Assembly (NCBI RefSeq): GCF_007713705.1
Contig: NZ_VMSJ01000001.1
Location: forward strand, 1 to 64,000
Length of the DNA stretch: 64,000 nucleotides
Direction of reading: 5' to 3'
Source: Salinicoccus cyprini
Lineage (GTDB): Bacteria; Bacillota; Bacilli; Staphylococcales; Salinicoccaceae
How positions within the stretch are numbered: position 1 is the stretch's first letter; each line of letters starts with the position of its first letter. Shown one piece after another: positions 36,387 to 46,394 of the stretch. The translations under genes were made by a program, and so were the position numbers. The notes under the pieces were generated by a model that saw only the letters and a program-made list of their open reading frames with translations, made no database searches and was not told where the DNA came from.

Positions 36387-36749
36387 ATGTCTCATATAAC
36401 TTTGACTGAAAGCGCCGCATACGAAGTACGTGATATGCTGGAAGGCAATGACATGGCAGATGGCTATCTCAGATTCAAGATCCAGGGTGGTGGCTGTACA
36501 GGTCTGACATACGGCATGGCAGCAGAAATGGACAAGGCCGAAAACGACGAAGTATACGAGTTCCATGGTGTCAAAGTACTGGTGGACAAGTATGACATTC
36601 CCGTCATCGACGGAACTGTTATAGATTTCAAGCAGTCGCTGATGGGTGGCGGCTTTACAATAGAAAATCCGAACGCGACACTCTCCTGTGGCTGTGGCTC
36701 CTCATTCAGAACGGAGTCAAACGCTGGAACTCCCCAGCCGGATTGCTGA
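36387..36749 (+). CDS. HesB/IscA-type Fe-S assembly accessory protein
   Basis: 120-residue A-type Fe-S carrier. The three conserved cysteines are visible: one in GGGCTGLTYG (about 36) and two in LSCGCGSSF. The C-terminal ten residues end in PQPDC and add one more cysteine. It takes clusters from the Suf scaffold and passes them on. Homologous to Bacillus YutM. AAGAGGTGATG ribosome binding site. Confidence 0.93.
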   Translation: MSHITLTESAAYEVRDMLEGNDMADGYLRFKIQGGGCTGLTYGMAAEMDKAENDEVYEFHGVKVLVDKYDIPVIDGTVIDFKQSLMGGGFTIENPNATLSCGCGSSFRTESNAGTPQPDC

Positions 36750-36781
36750 TAATTTAGCAAACCGCTTGATATATGTGAAGA

Positions 36782-36819
36782 AAATCGCTAATATTATAAG
36801 AGAATAATATTAGCGATTT
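36782..36819 (+). terminator. AT-rich 16-bp hairpin after iscA-type gene
   Basis: A perfect 16-bp stem AAATCGCTAATATTAT / ATAATATTAGCGATTT around a 6-base loop, followed by CATTATG. The T tract is short, so termination is likely but an operator for ndh is also possible. Confidence 0.65.
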
Positions 36820-36875
36820 CATTATGTCTAAATTTATGTGGATTTCAAATATCGGAGAGAAAAGGTGACTGAATA

Positions 36876-38081
36876 ATGAGCTTTGAGAGAAAGAAAATTC
36901 TGGTGCTGGGTGCAGGTTATGCTGGGCTGCAGACTGTGACCAAACTTCAAAAACTGCTATCTCATCAAGATGCCGACATTACACTGATCAATAAGGATGA
37001 ATACCACTACGAGGCGACTTGGCTGCATGAAACAGCTGCAGGTACCATCGATTGGGAAGAGGGTGTCTACCCGATAAATAAAGTCATCGACACCCAGAAG
37101 GTCGTCTTTGTACCAGCTGAAGTAACAGCAATCAACAAGGACGAGCAGCAGGTGGAAACGACACAGGGCACATTCGACTATGACATTCTTGTCGTTGCAC
37201 TCGGTTTCGAAAGTGAAACTTTCGGCATCGAGGGCATGGCGGAGCATGCACACTCTCTCGTCAACCCGCAGACTGCACTTGCTGCACGCCAGGAAATCGA
37301 ACGCAATTTTGCCAAATACAAGCAGTCCAATGATGACAAGGATATTTCGATTCTTGTCGGTGGTGCCGGCTTTACAGGCATCGAATTCCTCGGTGAACTG
37401 GTGGAAAGCATTCCTGAACTATGTCAACGCCATGGCATCGACTACAGCAAAGTGAATATCACCTGTGTCGAAGCAGCGCCGAAAATGCTGCCGATGTTCC
37501 CTGAAAACCTCGTGGACTATGCCATGGACTACCTCAAGGACCGTGGTGTCAACTTCATGGTCGGCACACCGATTGTTGCTGCGAATGAAAATGGCTTTGT
37601 CGTTGAAGTGGATGGCGAAAAGCAGCAGCTCGAAGCGAGCAGCATCGTATGGACAGCAGGTGTACGCGGCAACAGCCTGATGGACGAGTCATTCGACGGG
37701 GTCAAACGGGGACGCATCATGGTAAATGCGGAACTGCTTGTTGAAGGCTACGACAACATCTACGCGATTGGCGATGTGGCAGCAGTCATGAACAACGAGG
37801 CATCCCGTCCATGGCCGACAACTGCCCAGATTGCAATGCAGCTTGCCGAGCATACAGCGAAGAACATCCAGCTGTCATTGAAAGGTGAAAAGCTTGAGCC
37901 GTTCTCCTATAATGACCGCGGTACAGTCTGCTCACTTGGTTCGAAAGATGGCATCGGTCTTGTAATGGGTCGTGAAATCAAAGGCCGCAAAGCTGCGTTC
38001 ATGAAGCGCGTCATCGATTCAAGAGCGATATTCAAAATCGGCGGACCGATGCTTGCCGTTTCAAAAGGCAAGATGCTCTGA
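36876..38081 (+). CDS. ndh: type II NADH dehydrogenase
   Basis: 401-residue membrane-associated flavoprotein transferring electrons from NADH to menaquinone without proton pumping. FAD motif [10 protein letters not shown] (about 9-18), NAD motif [22 protein letters not shown] and YAIGDVAAV are intact. The C-terminal basic, hydrophobic tail [20 protein letters not shown] is the expected amphipathic anchor. It is the standard respiratory NDH-2, distinct from the smaller YutJ-like relative nearby. AAAGGTG ribosome binding site. Confidence 0.93.
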   Translation: MSFERKKILVLGAGYAGLQTVTKLQKLLSHQDADITLINKDEYHYEATWLHETAAGTIDWEEGVYPINKVIDTQKVVFVPAEVTAINKDEQQVETTQGTFDYDILVVALGFESETFGIEGMAEHAHSLVNPQTALAARQEIERNFAKYKQSNDDKDISILVGGAGFTGIEFLGELVESIPELCQRHGIDYSKVNITCVEAAPKMLPMFPENLVDYAMDYLKDRGVNFMVGTPIVAANENGFVVEVDGEKQQLEASSIVWTAGVRGNSLMDESFDGVKRGRIMVNAELLVEGYDNIYAIGDVAAVMNNEASRPWPTTAQIAMQLAEHTAKNIQLSLKGEKLEPFSYNDRGTVCSLGSKDGIGLVMGREIKGRKAAFMKRVIDSRAIFKIGGPMLAVSKGKML

Positions 38082-38096
38082 TAAATCGATAGTACA

Positions 38097-38132
38097 GGCA
38101 TGGGTATTGATTCAATGCCCATGTCTTTTTTT
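38097..38132 (+). terminator. terminator after ndh
   Basis: Stem GGCATGGGTATTG / CAATGCCCATGTC with mismatches near one G-T pair and a short loop, followed by eight T. Confidence 0.85.
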
Positions 38133-38152
38133 CATGTGGAGGTTAATAGAAA

Positions 38153-38470
38153 ATGTCAATTATACAACTCGCAATATCCATGCTGCTTTTCTTTGTCCTA
38201 TTCTATGGCATCAGCTTCATTCTGAATATGATACTGAAAATGACATGGCTGATGGTGGGCGTCTATCCATTCATCGTTCTGCTCATCGTTGATGGCATAT
38301 CATCAGCAGAATATTTTACAAATACATCCGAGGCTTTCGGTACTCTGGGAGAAAGGCTTGTCAATCTGCATATTGCCGACATTCTTATGCTCGGCAGTGG
38401 TTTTATCGGAACGATACTGGCAGGCATGACAATCCGATACTTGCGCAAAGCCGGATACCAGATGTTCTAG
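38153..38470 (+). CDS. YuiB-like membrane protein
   Basis: 105-residue membrane protein with three helices (about 4-24, 29-50, 75-95). The N-terminal SIIQLAISMLLFFVLFYGI and NMILKMTW segments resemble Bacillus YuiB, which also sits beside an NDH-2 gene (yumB). No catalytic motif. A link with NDH-2 is suggested only by conserved neighbourhood. GGAGG before the ATG, and pepA follows after eight bases. Confidence 0.72.
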   Translation: MSIIQLAISMLLFFVLFYGISFILNMILKMTWLMVGVYPFIVLLIVDGISSAEYFTNTSEAFGTLGERLVNLHIADILMLGSGFIGTILAGMTIRYLRKAGYQMF

Positions 38471-38478
38471 GAGGATAA

Positions 38479-39969
38479 ATGATGCAATTTCAATTCCGTG
38501 ACAAGTATGTCGCAACAGAAGAACCAATCATAATCGGGCTGCCTCATGAGCCCGCGCAGATGGACAACTACGAAGAGGTCGATACACTGCTCAACGGCCA
38601 GCTCGACGCTATCATCAAGGAAGATGTGCTGTCGACCGAATTCGGCGTCGTAACGACTACCGGAGCAATCATCCAGCGCGACTATCGTAAAGTCATTGCT
38701 GTCGGTCTTGGTGACGCCCGAGCCCTTGATCGGGTCAAACTGTCTGAAGCACTTGGCGTCATGTTCCAGTTCCTCAAACAGACGGACACGGTCAAAGGGC
38801 AGATACTGCTCGATACGTTCCCCGTCGATTCGCATATGGCCGCTGAACTGGTTGCCATCATGGCTGAGATCAGCGTATATGAATTCAATTCGTATAAGGT
38901 GGACCAGGCACCGCTGTTCAGTGAAACAGCAGCTTTTTCAATAACGAGCAGTGTTGATATCAAAGAGACGGTATCCCATTATGGAAAACTTGGTGAAGGC
39001 ATCATCATGGCCAGAAATTTCAGCGAGACACCGCCTAATCTGATGACGCCCGAAGTCATGGCAGACAAGATTGCAGAAATCTTCGAGTCCCATCCCTACG
39101 TGACCGGAGAAGTCAAAGACGCGGCGACACTTGAAGCGGAAGGCTATGGTCTGATCACCGCAGTCGGCAAAGCGTCATATGCCAAACCGCGCCTCGTTAC
39201 AATCGAATACCGTCATCCGGACGCAAAGGGCTACAAGCCTGTAGCGCTTGTCGGGAAAGGCGTCACTTATGATACAGGCGGCTATTCGATCAAATCAAAG
39301 ACTGGTATGCCCGAAATGAAATATGATATGAGCGGTGCCGCCAACGTCATCGGCATGGTCCACGCGGTTTCGAACATGTCCTTGCCTGTACATATCATCG
39401 GGGTGGTTGCACTTGCTGAGAATATGATTGATGGCAATGCCATGCGACCGGATGATGTCTATATATCCTACAGCGGCCAGTCGGTCGAGGTGAAGAATAC
39501 GGATGCGGAAGGCCGCCTCGTACTTGGAGACGCCGTATTCCACGCATCGCAGTACTCACCGAGTTTGATCATGGATTTTGCTACACTGACAGGTGCTGTA
39601 GTGGCAGCGCTTGGTGAGGAACGGACGGGCGTCTTTACGAATAAGGATGCCGCCTTCCTGAACCCATTGATTGAAATGACGGAACAGACCGGGGAAGCCG
39701 TATGGCAGCTGCCCATCTCGGAGGTGGAAGAGAAGAATGTCCGCCAGTCTGCAGTCGCCGATCTGACGAACCATGTCGAGAAGCCTGGCCGTGCGTCCTT
39801 TGCCGCCTGCTTCATCAAGCAGTTTGCAAATGGTACGCCGTGGATCCATTTCGATATCGCCGGAACGGGAACCACCTCAAAAACGACACCTTCTGGACCA
39901 AAAGGTGCGACCGGTGTAATGATCCATACTATTGTAAAAATGTTCGAAACGGGTCATTTCCATGGATAG
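38479..39969 (+). CDS. pepA: leucyl aminopeptidase (M17)
   Basis: 496-residue cytosolic di-zinc aminopeptidase of peptidase family M17. The N-terminal domain is variable (about 1-165). The catalytic domain has VGKGVTYDTGGYSIK (lysine and aspartate ligands), MKYDMSGAA and the signature NTDAEGRLVLGD. Length is normal. ATG 38479 or 38482 after AGGAGG. It overlaps the thioesterase gene by eight bases. It recycles peptides and may act as a regulator elsewhere. Confidence 0.94.
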   Translation: MMQFQFRDKYVATEEPIIIGLPHEPAQMDNYEEVDTLLNGQLDAIIKEDVLSTEFGVVTTTGAIIQRDYRKVIAVGLGDARALDRVKLSEALGVMFQFLKQTDTVKGQILLDTFPVDSHMAAELVAIMAEISVYEFNSYKVDQAPLFSETAAFSITSSVDIKETVSHYGKLGEGIIMARNFSETPPNLMTPEVMADKIAEIFESHPYVTGEVKDAATLEAEGYGLITAVGKASYAKPRLVTIEYRHPDAKGYKPVALVGKGVTYDTGGYSIKSKTGMPEMKYDMSGAANVIGMVHAVSNMSLPVHIIGVVALAENMIDGNAMRPDDVYISYSGQSVEVKNTDAEGRLVLGDAVFHASQYSPSLIMDFATLTGAVVAALGEERTGVFTNKDAAFLNPLIEMTEQTGEAVWQLPISEVEEKNVRQSAVADLTNHVEKPGRASFAACFIKQFANGTPWIHFDIAGTGTTSKTTPSGPKGATGVMIHTIVKMFETGHFHG

Positions 39970-40339
39970 GACCGGTCTGATCGAACTTCTTGATATCGTC
40001 GCTGTAAATGAAGCTCCCGGTCTTATGGTCATGGAGATGCCGGTTTCAAAAAAAGTACTGCAGCCCTTCGGGTATCTGCATGGTGGCGCCAATGTCGTCC
40101 TGGCCGAATCGGCCGCAAGCATGGGTGCAGCAGCACTCATCGAAGAAGATGAGATCGCCTTCGGCATGGAGATCAATGCGAACCATATAAAAACGAAGCA
40201 GTCGGGTACATTGACTGCAACCGCAAGATGCCGTCATCAGGGCAGCAGCACACAGATATGGGAGATTGAAATTACGGATGAGGAAAATAGTCTCGTCTGC
40301 CTTTCACGATGCACCATGGCAGTAAAAAAGAAGAGATGA
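39962..40339 (+). CDS. PaaI/MenI-type hotdog thioesterase
   Basis: 125-residue hotdog-fold acyl-CoA thioesterase. The family motif GYLHGGANVVLAESAAS is present (about 37-53), with the VKKKR tail at the C-terminus. It could act on 1,4-dihydroxy-2-naphthoyl-CoA (MenI), phenylacetyl-CoA or other aryl-CoA. The sequence does not choose between them. Translation overlaps pepA. A bidirectional terminator follows. Confidence 0.85.
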   Translation: MDRTGLIELLDIVAVNEAPGLMVMEMPVSKKVLQPFGYLHGGANVVLAESAASMGAAALIEEDEIAFGMEINANHIKTKQSGTLTATARCRHQGSSTQIWEIEITDEENSLVCLSRCTMAVKKKR

Positions 40340-40340
40340 A

Positions 40341-40370
40341 AAAAATGGATTCCAATCGGAATCCATTTTT
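40341..40370. terminator. bidirectional terminator between thioesterase and mnhG
   Basis: 13-bp stem AAAAATGGATTCC / GGAATCCATTTTT with AATC loop. Confidence 0.9.
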
Positions 40371-40378
40371 TTATGTTT

Positions 40379-40777
40379 TTATTCATCTTCCTTATGTTCA
40401 TGTTCTTCAGGTTCATTCGGAAGCTCGATTGCACCTTCCTCGTCTCTTGCAAGTTCATTGATGACCGTCATCCTGTAAGGGCTTATATTGGAATGGAATG
40501 CACTGCGTGACAGCATGTGCGCCGATACAGGCGCTGTAATGAAGATGAAGAGTACGGCCAGAAACAATTTGCTGTCGACATACCCGTCGACGAACCAGAA
40601 GTAGAGGAACGCGCCGAGCATCATCATCATGACACCAAGTGTGGAGCTTTTCGAAGATGCATGCAGTCTGGTGTAGACGTCCGGCAGACGGATGACTCCG
40701 ATTGCACTGACGGCTGCCAGGAAGGCCCCGGCGAGTATGAAGAAGGTGATGATGCTAGTCATTATAATGTCTATCAT
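40379..40777 (-). CDS. mnhG: Na+/H+ antiporter subunit MnhG
   Basis: 132-residue membrane subunit G of the multisubunit Mnh/Mrp sodium-proton antiporter. Three helices with IGVIRLPDVYTRLHASSKSSTLG are typical of MnhG. The soluble tail (about 105-132) is very acidic and His-rich. It overlaps mnhF by 23 bases. It is the last of seven genes A-B-C-D-E-F-G transcribed leftward. Confidence 0.94.
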   Translation of the reverse strand: MIDIIMTSIITFFILAGAFLAAVSAIGVIRLPDVYTRLHASSKSSTLGVMMMMLGAFLYFWFVDGYVDSKLFLAVLFIFITAPVSAHMLSRSAFHSNISPYRMTVINELARDEEGAIELPNEPEEHEHKEDE

Positions 40778-41054
40778 TATCGATGATCACACCTCTCTCC
40801 AGGAATTTCGCAAATGCAATGGTTGAAATGAATGCCAGTATGCCGATCAGCAGTATGACAACGAGCAGATAGGTCGTATCGAGACGCATTGCAATCAGTG
40901 CAATCATGGCCATCAGGAGCACACCGAAAGCATCAAGCGCGACTACCTTATCGTGCAGAGTGGGCCCCTTGACCATTCGATATACCATGCCGATCATGGA
41001 GAGGGCCAGAATGATGATGCTTACTATGATGATGACATCAAGAAATGTATTCAT
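40755..41054 (-). CDS. mnhF: Na+/H+ antiporter subunit MnhF
   Basis: 99-residue membrane subunit F with three helices. GPTLHDKVVALDAFGVLLMAM is the family core. It is flanked by overlapping mnhE and mnhG genes. Required for antiport in the Mrp/Mnh complex, its exact role is structural. Confidence 0.94.
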   Translation of the reverse strand: MNTFLDVIIIVSIIILALSMIGMVYRMVKGPTLHDKVVALDAFGVLLMAMIALIAMRLDTTYLLVVILLIGILAFISTIAFAKFLERGVIIDNDRHYND

Positions 41055-41530
41055 GAATGCTTCACCTCGCTGATTGCATTTTCAAAACCGGATTTGATGG
41101 CGTCTATCTCTTCCTGCTTGTCACTCATGTTGAGAGCGTGGACATACAGGGTGGAGCGGTCATCCGAGATTGCCACAACGACCGTACCTGGTGTAAGTGT
41201 AATGAGCGCGGACAGCAGGCTGACCGACCACTCATCTTCAAGCTCGCATGGATAGGCAAAGAATCCGGGACGTATATCCATCTTTGGACTGAGTACGATT
41301 TTTATTACGTCGATATTCGCCTTGATCATTTCCCAGATGAATAGGAAGAAGAGGCGGATTATGGCATACAGCCGCTTCGTATAGATTGCTTCCGGAAGAA
41401 AGTTTCTGAGCATGTAGATTGCCGCAAAACCAAGCAGATATCCTGCAAAGAACGAAGCAACCGAGAAGCTCGATGACAGGAACATCCATAGGAAGGCCAG
41501 TGCCAGATTAAGCAGTATTTGCAAAGCCAT
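41051..41530 (-). CDS. mnhE: Na+/H+ antiporter subunit MnhE
   Basis: 159-residue subunit E. Two N-terminal helices are followed by a soluble domain (about 80-159) with LITLTPGTVVVAISDD and HALNMSD. It overlaps mnhF by four bases (ATGA) and starts directly after the mnhD stop. It is part of the membrane complex that expels sodium at alkaline pH. Confidence 0.94.
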   Translation of the reverse strand: MALQILLNLALAFLWMFLSSSFSVASFFAGYLLGFAAIYMLRNFLPEAIYTKRLYAIIRLFFLFIWEMIKANIDVIKIVLSPKMDIRPGFFAYPCELEDEWSVSLLSALITLTPGTVVVAISDDRSTLYVHALNMSDKQEEIDAIKSGFENAISEVKHS

Positions 41531-43024
41531 CTATTCCACCTCCGTTATATATTGGGAGTAGGAGGATGGATCATAGAAGGACTGTGCAGCCATTTCAAAC
41601 AGCGGATAGAGCACATCCGCCGCAAGACCGAAAGCAATCGATACGATCACCATTGCGATCGATGCGAACAGGATCTTACCGCTCTTGACGGGCTTGAGTG
41701 TATTGAAATCCATCTCCTCACCCCAGAATGCTTTGATGAACAGGCTGACGATGGAGTACAGCACGACCAGACTTGAAGCCAGGACGATGATGGCCGCAAT
41801 GTGCTGGCCATTCTCGAACGCGGACTGTACGATGAAGAGTTTGCCGTAGAAGCCTGATAGCGGGGGGACCCCTGCCAGTGCCAGTGCGGCGATGAAGAAC
41901 ATCCATCCTGTGAATGGGTGGATCTTTATCAGTCCACCCAGGCGGTCTGCATTCGTCTCGCCTGTCCGGTAGATGAGGAAGCCGACCAGCATGAACAGTG
42001 CCGCCTTTATGATCATGTCGTGAATCAGATAGTAGAAGGCGCCGAGCATGCCTGTCTCATCCATCATTGCAACACCGACAAGAATGATGCCGACCGCGAT
42101 GATGATGTTATAGATGATCGTCTTTTTCATATCCGTATAGCTCAATGCACCAATACAGCCCATGACGATGGTGAGAAGTGCCAGGAACAGGAGCATCTGG
42201 TGCGTAAAAGCAGTGTTGTCGATGAAGAAAAGGCTGTACGTCCGCGCAATGGCATAGACACCGACTTTTGTAAGCAGGGCACCGAAGAGCACAAGTACAG
42301 GCATCGGTGGCGCATAGTAGGATCCTGGAAGCCAGAAGTACAGAGGGAAAACCCCTGCCTTTGTGGCAAAAACGAACAGGAAGACGACTGCAACCAGACT
42401 CATGATGCTATAGTTGCCGTCGAATCCTTCAAGTTTGACATTGATATCCGCCATGTTCAACGTACCCGTCACCGAATACAGGTAGGCAAGAGCGAGTACG
42501 AAGAAGTTGGAGGATATGATATTGACAATAATATATTTGAATCCTTCCTGAAGCTGGATCTTTGTCCCCCCCAGTGTGATCAGGACATATGAAGCAAGCA
42601 GAAAGACTTCAAAGAAGACGAACATATTGAATATGTCCCCTGTAGAGAACGCGCCATTGACGCCGGTGATCATGAACATGACCATCACGTAGTAGTAGAA
42701 TGTCTCCCGTTCGATACCAATGGACTGATAGGAATATACGACAGTTAGAAAAGTGATGATTGCAGTCGTCGTGAGCAGCAGGGCCGCTGCCATGTCGATG
42801 ACCACACTGATACCGAAAGGTGCGGCCCAGTTGCCCAGGAATGTGACAATTGTGCCATTCTGATAGACATGGACGACCAGCCACAGCGCTGACAGTATGA
42901 GAAGCAATCCACTGATTGCAGCGATGACTCTATGGGCGATAGGCCTTTTTCCGACAAAGAGCATGATGATGCCTGCGAAAAAAGGAATCATGATCGGCAA
43001 TAGAGGTAGAATATTAGTCGTCAT
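41531..43024 (-). CDS. mnhD: Na+/H+ antiporter subunit MnhD
   Basis: 497-residue subunit D, a homolog of the NuoL/M/N proton-channel subunits of complex I. About 14 helices, with the conserved charged residues in the TM5-TM8 region ([18 protein letters not shown] and [11 protein letters not shown] segments) that form the ion path. It overlaps mnhC by 11 bases. Confidence 0.95.
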   Translation of the reverse strand: MTTNILPLLPIMIPFFAGIIMLFVGKRPIAHRVIAAISGLLLILSALWLVVHVYQNGTIVTFLGNWAAPFGISVVIDMAAALLLTTTAIITFLTVVYSYQSIGIERETFYYYVMVMFMITGVNGAFSTGDIFNMFVFFEVFLLASYVLITLGGTKIQLQEGFKYIIVNIISSNFFVLALAYLYSVTGTLNMADINVKLEGFDGNYSIMSLVAVVFLFVFATKAGVFPLYFWLPGSYYAPPMPVLVLFGALLTKVGVYAIARTYSLFFIDNTAFTHQMLLFLALLTIVMGCIGALSYTDMKKTIIYNIIIAVGIILVGVAMMDETGMLGAFYYLIHDMIIKAALFMLVGFLIYRTGETNADRLGGLIKIHPFTGWMFFIAALALAGVPPLSGFYGKLFIVQSAFENGQHIAAIIVLASSLVVLYSIVSLFIKAFWGEEMDFNTLKPVKSGKILFASIAMVIVSIAFGLAADVLYPLFEMAAQSFYDPSSYSQYITEVE

Positions 43025-43355
43025 GTGGCACTCCTTTCATTTCTTCGACGTTATCGGTGTCGAGTTCCCGGTAGCTTCTGAGTGCCAGTACAAGCGTATA
43101 GGCGGTCAAAGCAAATGCGATGACGATCGCGGTAAGAATCAGCGCCTGGGGAAGCGGGTCCGAGTAGTTCGACACTTCTTCATCGAGCACCGGTATGCTT
43201 CCGCGCTTGAGTCGTCCCATCGTCAGAAGCATGAGGTGGACACCGTGGCTCATTATCGCAGTACCGATGATGATTCTGATGAGGCTTTTGGACAGCATCA
43301 GATAGACGGCGGCACCGATGAGGATGCCGGCAAGTATGATTATGACAATTTCCAT
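43014..43355 (-). CDS. mnhC: Na+/H+ antiporter subunit MnhC
   Basis: 113-residue subunit C, homolog of NuoK, with three helices. [17 protein letters not shown] and [17 protein letters not shown] are the family signatures. The end overlaps mnhD by 11 bases and its first base abuts the mnhB stop. Confidence 0.95.
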   Translation of the reverse strand: MEIVIIILAGILIGAAVYLMLSKSLIRIIIGTAIMSHGVHLMLLTMGRLKRGSIPVLDEEVSNYSDPLPQALILTAIVIAFALTAYTLVLALRSYRELDTDNVEEMKGVPHDD

Positions 43356-43774
43356 CAGTCTTCAGCCTCCCCGACAAGTGAGATGATGAATAGTGCAGTC
43401 GCAGCGACAGTCAGGAATACCCCGATATCGAACAGTACTGCAGAGTGCAGCGCCACTTCGCCGAATATCGGAATTTCCACGTACGTGTGCTGATGGGTGA
43501 AGAACGGTGTACCGAACAGGAATGACAGCGTAGGAATGCCTGCTGCGAAAAGCAGGCCTACAGTCAGCACAAGCCTGAAATTGATCGGTATCATTTTTTC
43601 CATCGTCTTCTTATCAAATGCAATCAGCAGAAGGATGAGGGCGGAAGCAGCAAGCAGACCGCCTACAAATCCGCCACCTGGTGTATAGTGGCCTGCAAAG
43701 AACAGGTTGAATGAGAACATGATGACGATGAAGAAGACGACTTTCGAGACAAACTGCAGAAATACATCATTCAT
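43355..43774 (-). CDS. mnhB: Na+/H+ antiporter subunit MnhB
   Basis: 139-residue subunit B with four helices and the family motif [16 protein letters not shown] (about 25-40). Start is ambiguous. ATG 43774 gives the length of the staphylococcal protein and is preceded by AAAGGGC, while ATG 43822 would add 16 residues, overlaps mnhA by 26 bases and has a somewhat better AAAGGGG. The shorter form is preferred by family length. Confidence 0.93.
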   Translation of the reverse strand: MNDVFLQFVSKVVFFIVIMFSFNLFFAGHYTPGGGFVGGLLAASALILLLIAFDKKTMEKMIPINFRLVLTVGLLFAAGIPTLSFLFGTPFFTHQHTYVEIPIFGEVALHSAVLFDIGVFLTVAATALFIISLVGEAED

Positions 43775-43796
43775 CTGTTTCTGCCCTTTGCCTGCT

Positions 43797-46205
43797 TCAG
43801 TTTTCTTCAATGTGTGTTTCATCCTGTTTCCCCTTTCTGTTCAATCTTAGTCTCATCAGACTGTATATGCCCACACCGGCGATACCGAACACCAGTGTTT
43901 CGAATAATGTATCAAAACCACGGAAGTCGACGAGTATGACGTTGACCATGTTGCCGCCGGCAGCGAGTTCGTACACATTATCAATATGGAACTGGCTGAT
44001 CGGGTCGAACAGGCGGTTTGAATATGCTGTGAGTCCGATCAGTATGGCCATGATGCCGACACCGGCTGCAACAATGAAGTTTGTAGTCTTGAAGCGCATC
44101 CGCTCGGGATGCTTGCTTCTTTTCGGCAGGTGATAGAAGCAGACCAGGAACAGGGCGGTCGTCACTGTTTCGATGGCCAGCTGTGTCAGCGCCAAATCCG
44201 CTGCTCTGAAGAAGACGAAGAACAGCGAGACGGCAAACCCGATTGCCCCGAGCATGATGATGGAGACGAGCCGGGACCGCGTTGCAAGTATGACGACAAG
44301 CGATGCGAGTATGATCACAACCATGGCGATCTCCTGTATACCGACTGGTGCGAGACTGCCGTAATCCATATTGAATCCTGTATTCATGAAGGTGACTGCC
44401 CCCATGATGACGAAAAACAGGAAGATGTATACCAGGTAGGAGCGCAGGAAACCGGTCATATAGCCATCCGTCAGCTTGCGTGAACCGAGGCGGCTGTATA
44501 TGAGACCCTGATCATAAAGGTGGTTCAGGGTAAAACGTTCCTTATGGTAGTCGTAGATGAACATCCACTTGTCTTTGAAGTAGAAGAGCAGTGCACCGAT
44601 GATGACGATGGCGACGGTCGCCCACAGTGCCGGGTTATTGAAACCATGCCACATGTACAGATGGGTGCCGAGTGGTGTATCGGACGCCATGATGCTCATT
44701 GCAGCCGGATCGATGATTGTTCCTGAAAGTATATTCGGGAAGAAGCCGAACAGCACGACGAGAACCGACAGGATGATCGGTGAAATCAGCATGAGCGCGG
44801 GTGCTTCATGCGGCTCCTTCGGTGTATCGTATGTGCGTTTCCCGAAGAATACGCCATATATCAGAAGGACCGAATATACGAATGTAAAGATGCTGCCAAC
44901 GATTGCGAGCAGCGGGAAGATGAAGCTGACACTCGCCAGTGAAGCGAAATCCGCTTCCCTGATATCAATCATGGCTTCAAGGAAGAGTTCCTTGGACAGG
45001 AACCCATTGAATGGCGGCAGTCCTGCCATGGACAATGCGGTAATGACTGTCAGCGTAAATGATATGGGCATGACTGTCAGCAGTCCGCCGAGCTTCTTCA
45101 GGCTTCTCGTTCCTGCTTCATGATCCACAATGCCCGTCAGCATGAACAGTGCCCCTTTGAAGGTGGCATGGTTGATCAGGTGGAACACCGCGGCAACGAC
45201 AGCGACCGAGAAATGGGCTTCATTTGCTCCGGTCAGGACGCTGAGTGCACCGAGGCCGAGCAGGGACATGATCAGTCCGAGCTGGGAAACGGTGGAGAAT
45301 GCAAGAACTGCTTTCAAGTCATCCTTGCTGATGGCATTGAAGGAAGCCCATGTCATTGTAATCAGTCCGCCGAGCAGAATGATCCAGACCCACGTCTCCG
45401 AAAAGGCGAAGAGTGGTGTCAGTCTTGCAACAAGATAGATGCCCGCCTTGACCATTGTCGCCGAGTGCAGGTACGCACTGACAGGTGTCGGTGCTTCCAT
45501 TGCGTCCGGCAGCCAGATGTAGAACGGGAACTGTGCTGATTTTGTAAATGCACCAAGCAGCACCAGTACGATTACAAACGGCGTCAGCGGGCTCTCCTGG
45601 ATGAGAGCAACCGATTCCAGCATGCCTCTGATGCTTGCCGTACCGGTGATGTTCTGCAGCAGCAGGAACCCACCGAGCATCATGAACCCACCGAACATGG
45701 TGATGAGCATGGATTTCTGGGCACCATAGAGCGAAGGCTCACGTGTATGCCAGAAGGCGATGAGCAGGAAGCTCGAGATTGAAGTCATCTCCCAGAAAAG
45801 ATAGAGCATGATGACGTTATCATTGAGAACGACTCCAAGCATGGCGGTCATGAAAATGAGGAGATAGACATAGAAATTGCCAAGGTGTTCCTCTCTCGAC
45901 AGGTAGCCGATCGAGTAGAGTACGACAAGTGCGCCGATACCGGAAATCAGTAGGGCAAACAAAAGTCCAAGACCGTCTATGTAGACATCAAAATTCATGC
46001 CGATTCTCGGCATGAAATGCATGGTTTCATATACCACCTGGCCATCGCCCACCCGTGGGATGAACGTCAGCAGATATATGAATATGGCCAGTGGGACCAG
46101 AAGTACGAACCAGCCCAGGTGCAGGCGCCTGTAATACCTGTAGATGATGCGTACCACTATGGCAGCGAGTACAGGCAGTATGATCGCCAGATGTATTAGC
46201 GTCAA
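43797..46205 (-). CDS. mnhA: Na+/H+ antiporter subunit MnhA
   Basis: 802-residue subunit A, the largest membrane part of the Mnh complex, related to NuoL with a C-terminal NuoJ-like/MbhD-type extension. Key segments are LYLFWEMTSISSFLLI, TKSAQFPFYIWLPDAME, LHSATMVKAGIYL and LIDHATFKGALF-like INHATFKGALFML. Start is a TTG at 46205, seven bases after GGAGG. The first residues TLIHLAIILPVLAA align with the S. aureus protein start, so the ATG 24 bases earlier is not used. The complex supports alkaline and salt tolerance. Confidence 0.95.
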   Translation of the reverse strand: MTLIHLAIILPVLAAIVVRIIYRYYRRLHLGWFVLLVPLAIFIYLLTFIPRVGDGQVVYETMHFMPRIGMNFDVYIDGLGLLFALLISGIGALVVLYSIGYLSREEHLGNFYVYLLIFMTAMLGVVLNDNVIMLYLFWEMTSISSFLLIAFWHTREPSLYGAQKSMLITMFGGFMMLGGFLLLQNITGTASIRGMLESVALIQESPLTPFVIVLVLLGAFTKSAQFPFYIWLPDAMEAPTPVSAYLHSATMVKAGIYLVARLTPLFAFSETWVWIILLGGLITMTWASFNAISKDDLKAVLAFSTVSQLGLIMSLLGLGALSVLTGANEAHFSVAVVAAVFHLINHATFKGALFMLTGIVDHEAGTRSLKKLGGLLTVMPISFTLTVITALSMAGLPPFNGFLSKELFLEAMIDIREADFASLASVSFIFPLLAIVGSIFTFVYSVLLIYGVFFGKRTYDTPKEPHEAPALMLISPIILSVLVVLFGFFPNILSGTIIDPAAMSIMASDTPLGTHLYMWHGFNNPALWATVAIVIIGALLFYFKDKWMFIYDYHKERFTLNHLYDQGLIYSRLGSRKLTDGYMTGFLRSYLVYIFLFFVIMGAVTFMNTGFNMDYGSLAPVGIQEIAMVVIILASLVVILATRSRLVSIIMLGAIGFAVSLFFVFFRAADLALTQLAIETVTTALFLVCFYHLPKRSKHPERMRFKTTNFIVAAGVGIMAILIGLTAYSNRLFDPISQFHIDNVYELAAGGNMVNVILVDFRGFDTLFETLVFGIAGVGIYSLMRLRLNRKGKQDETHIEEN

Positions 46206-46279
46206 AATATATCCTCCTTTTTTCAACATTATATAGAACGATTATACAGTACTGGCAGTGTTAAATAAATCTATAGGGT

Positions 46280-46307
46280 TTGAAAATATTGAAAATAGCT
46301 GTATAGT
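46280..46307 (+). promoter_or_regulatory. candidate promoter of ppiB
   Basis: TTGAAA (46280-46285), 16-base spacer, TATAGT (46302-46307), about 88 bases upstream of ppiB. The mnh operon must start from the same 190-base interval in the other direction, but its promoter is not clear. Confidence 0.5.
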
Positions 46308-46394
46308 ATAATTAGGAAAAAAGCAGTCTTCTGTCATAAAATTTTCACATTTGAATTACCGAATCTGCAAGAAATGAAACTAGGAGGCACTAAT

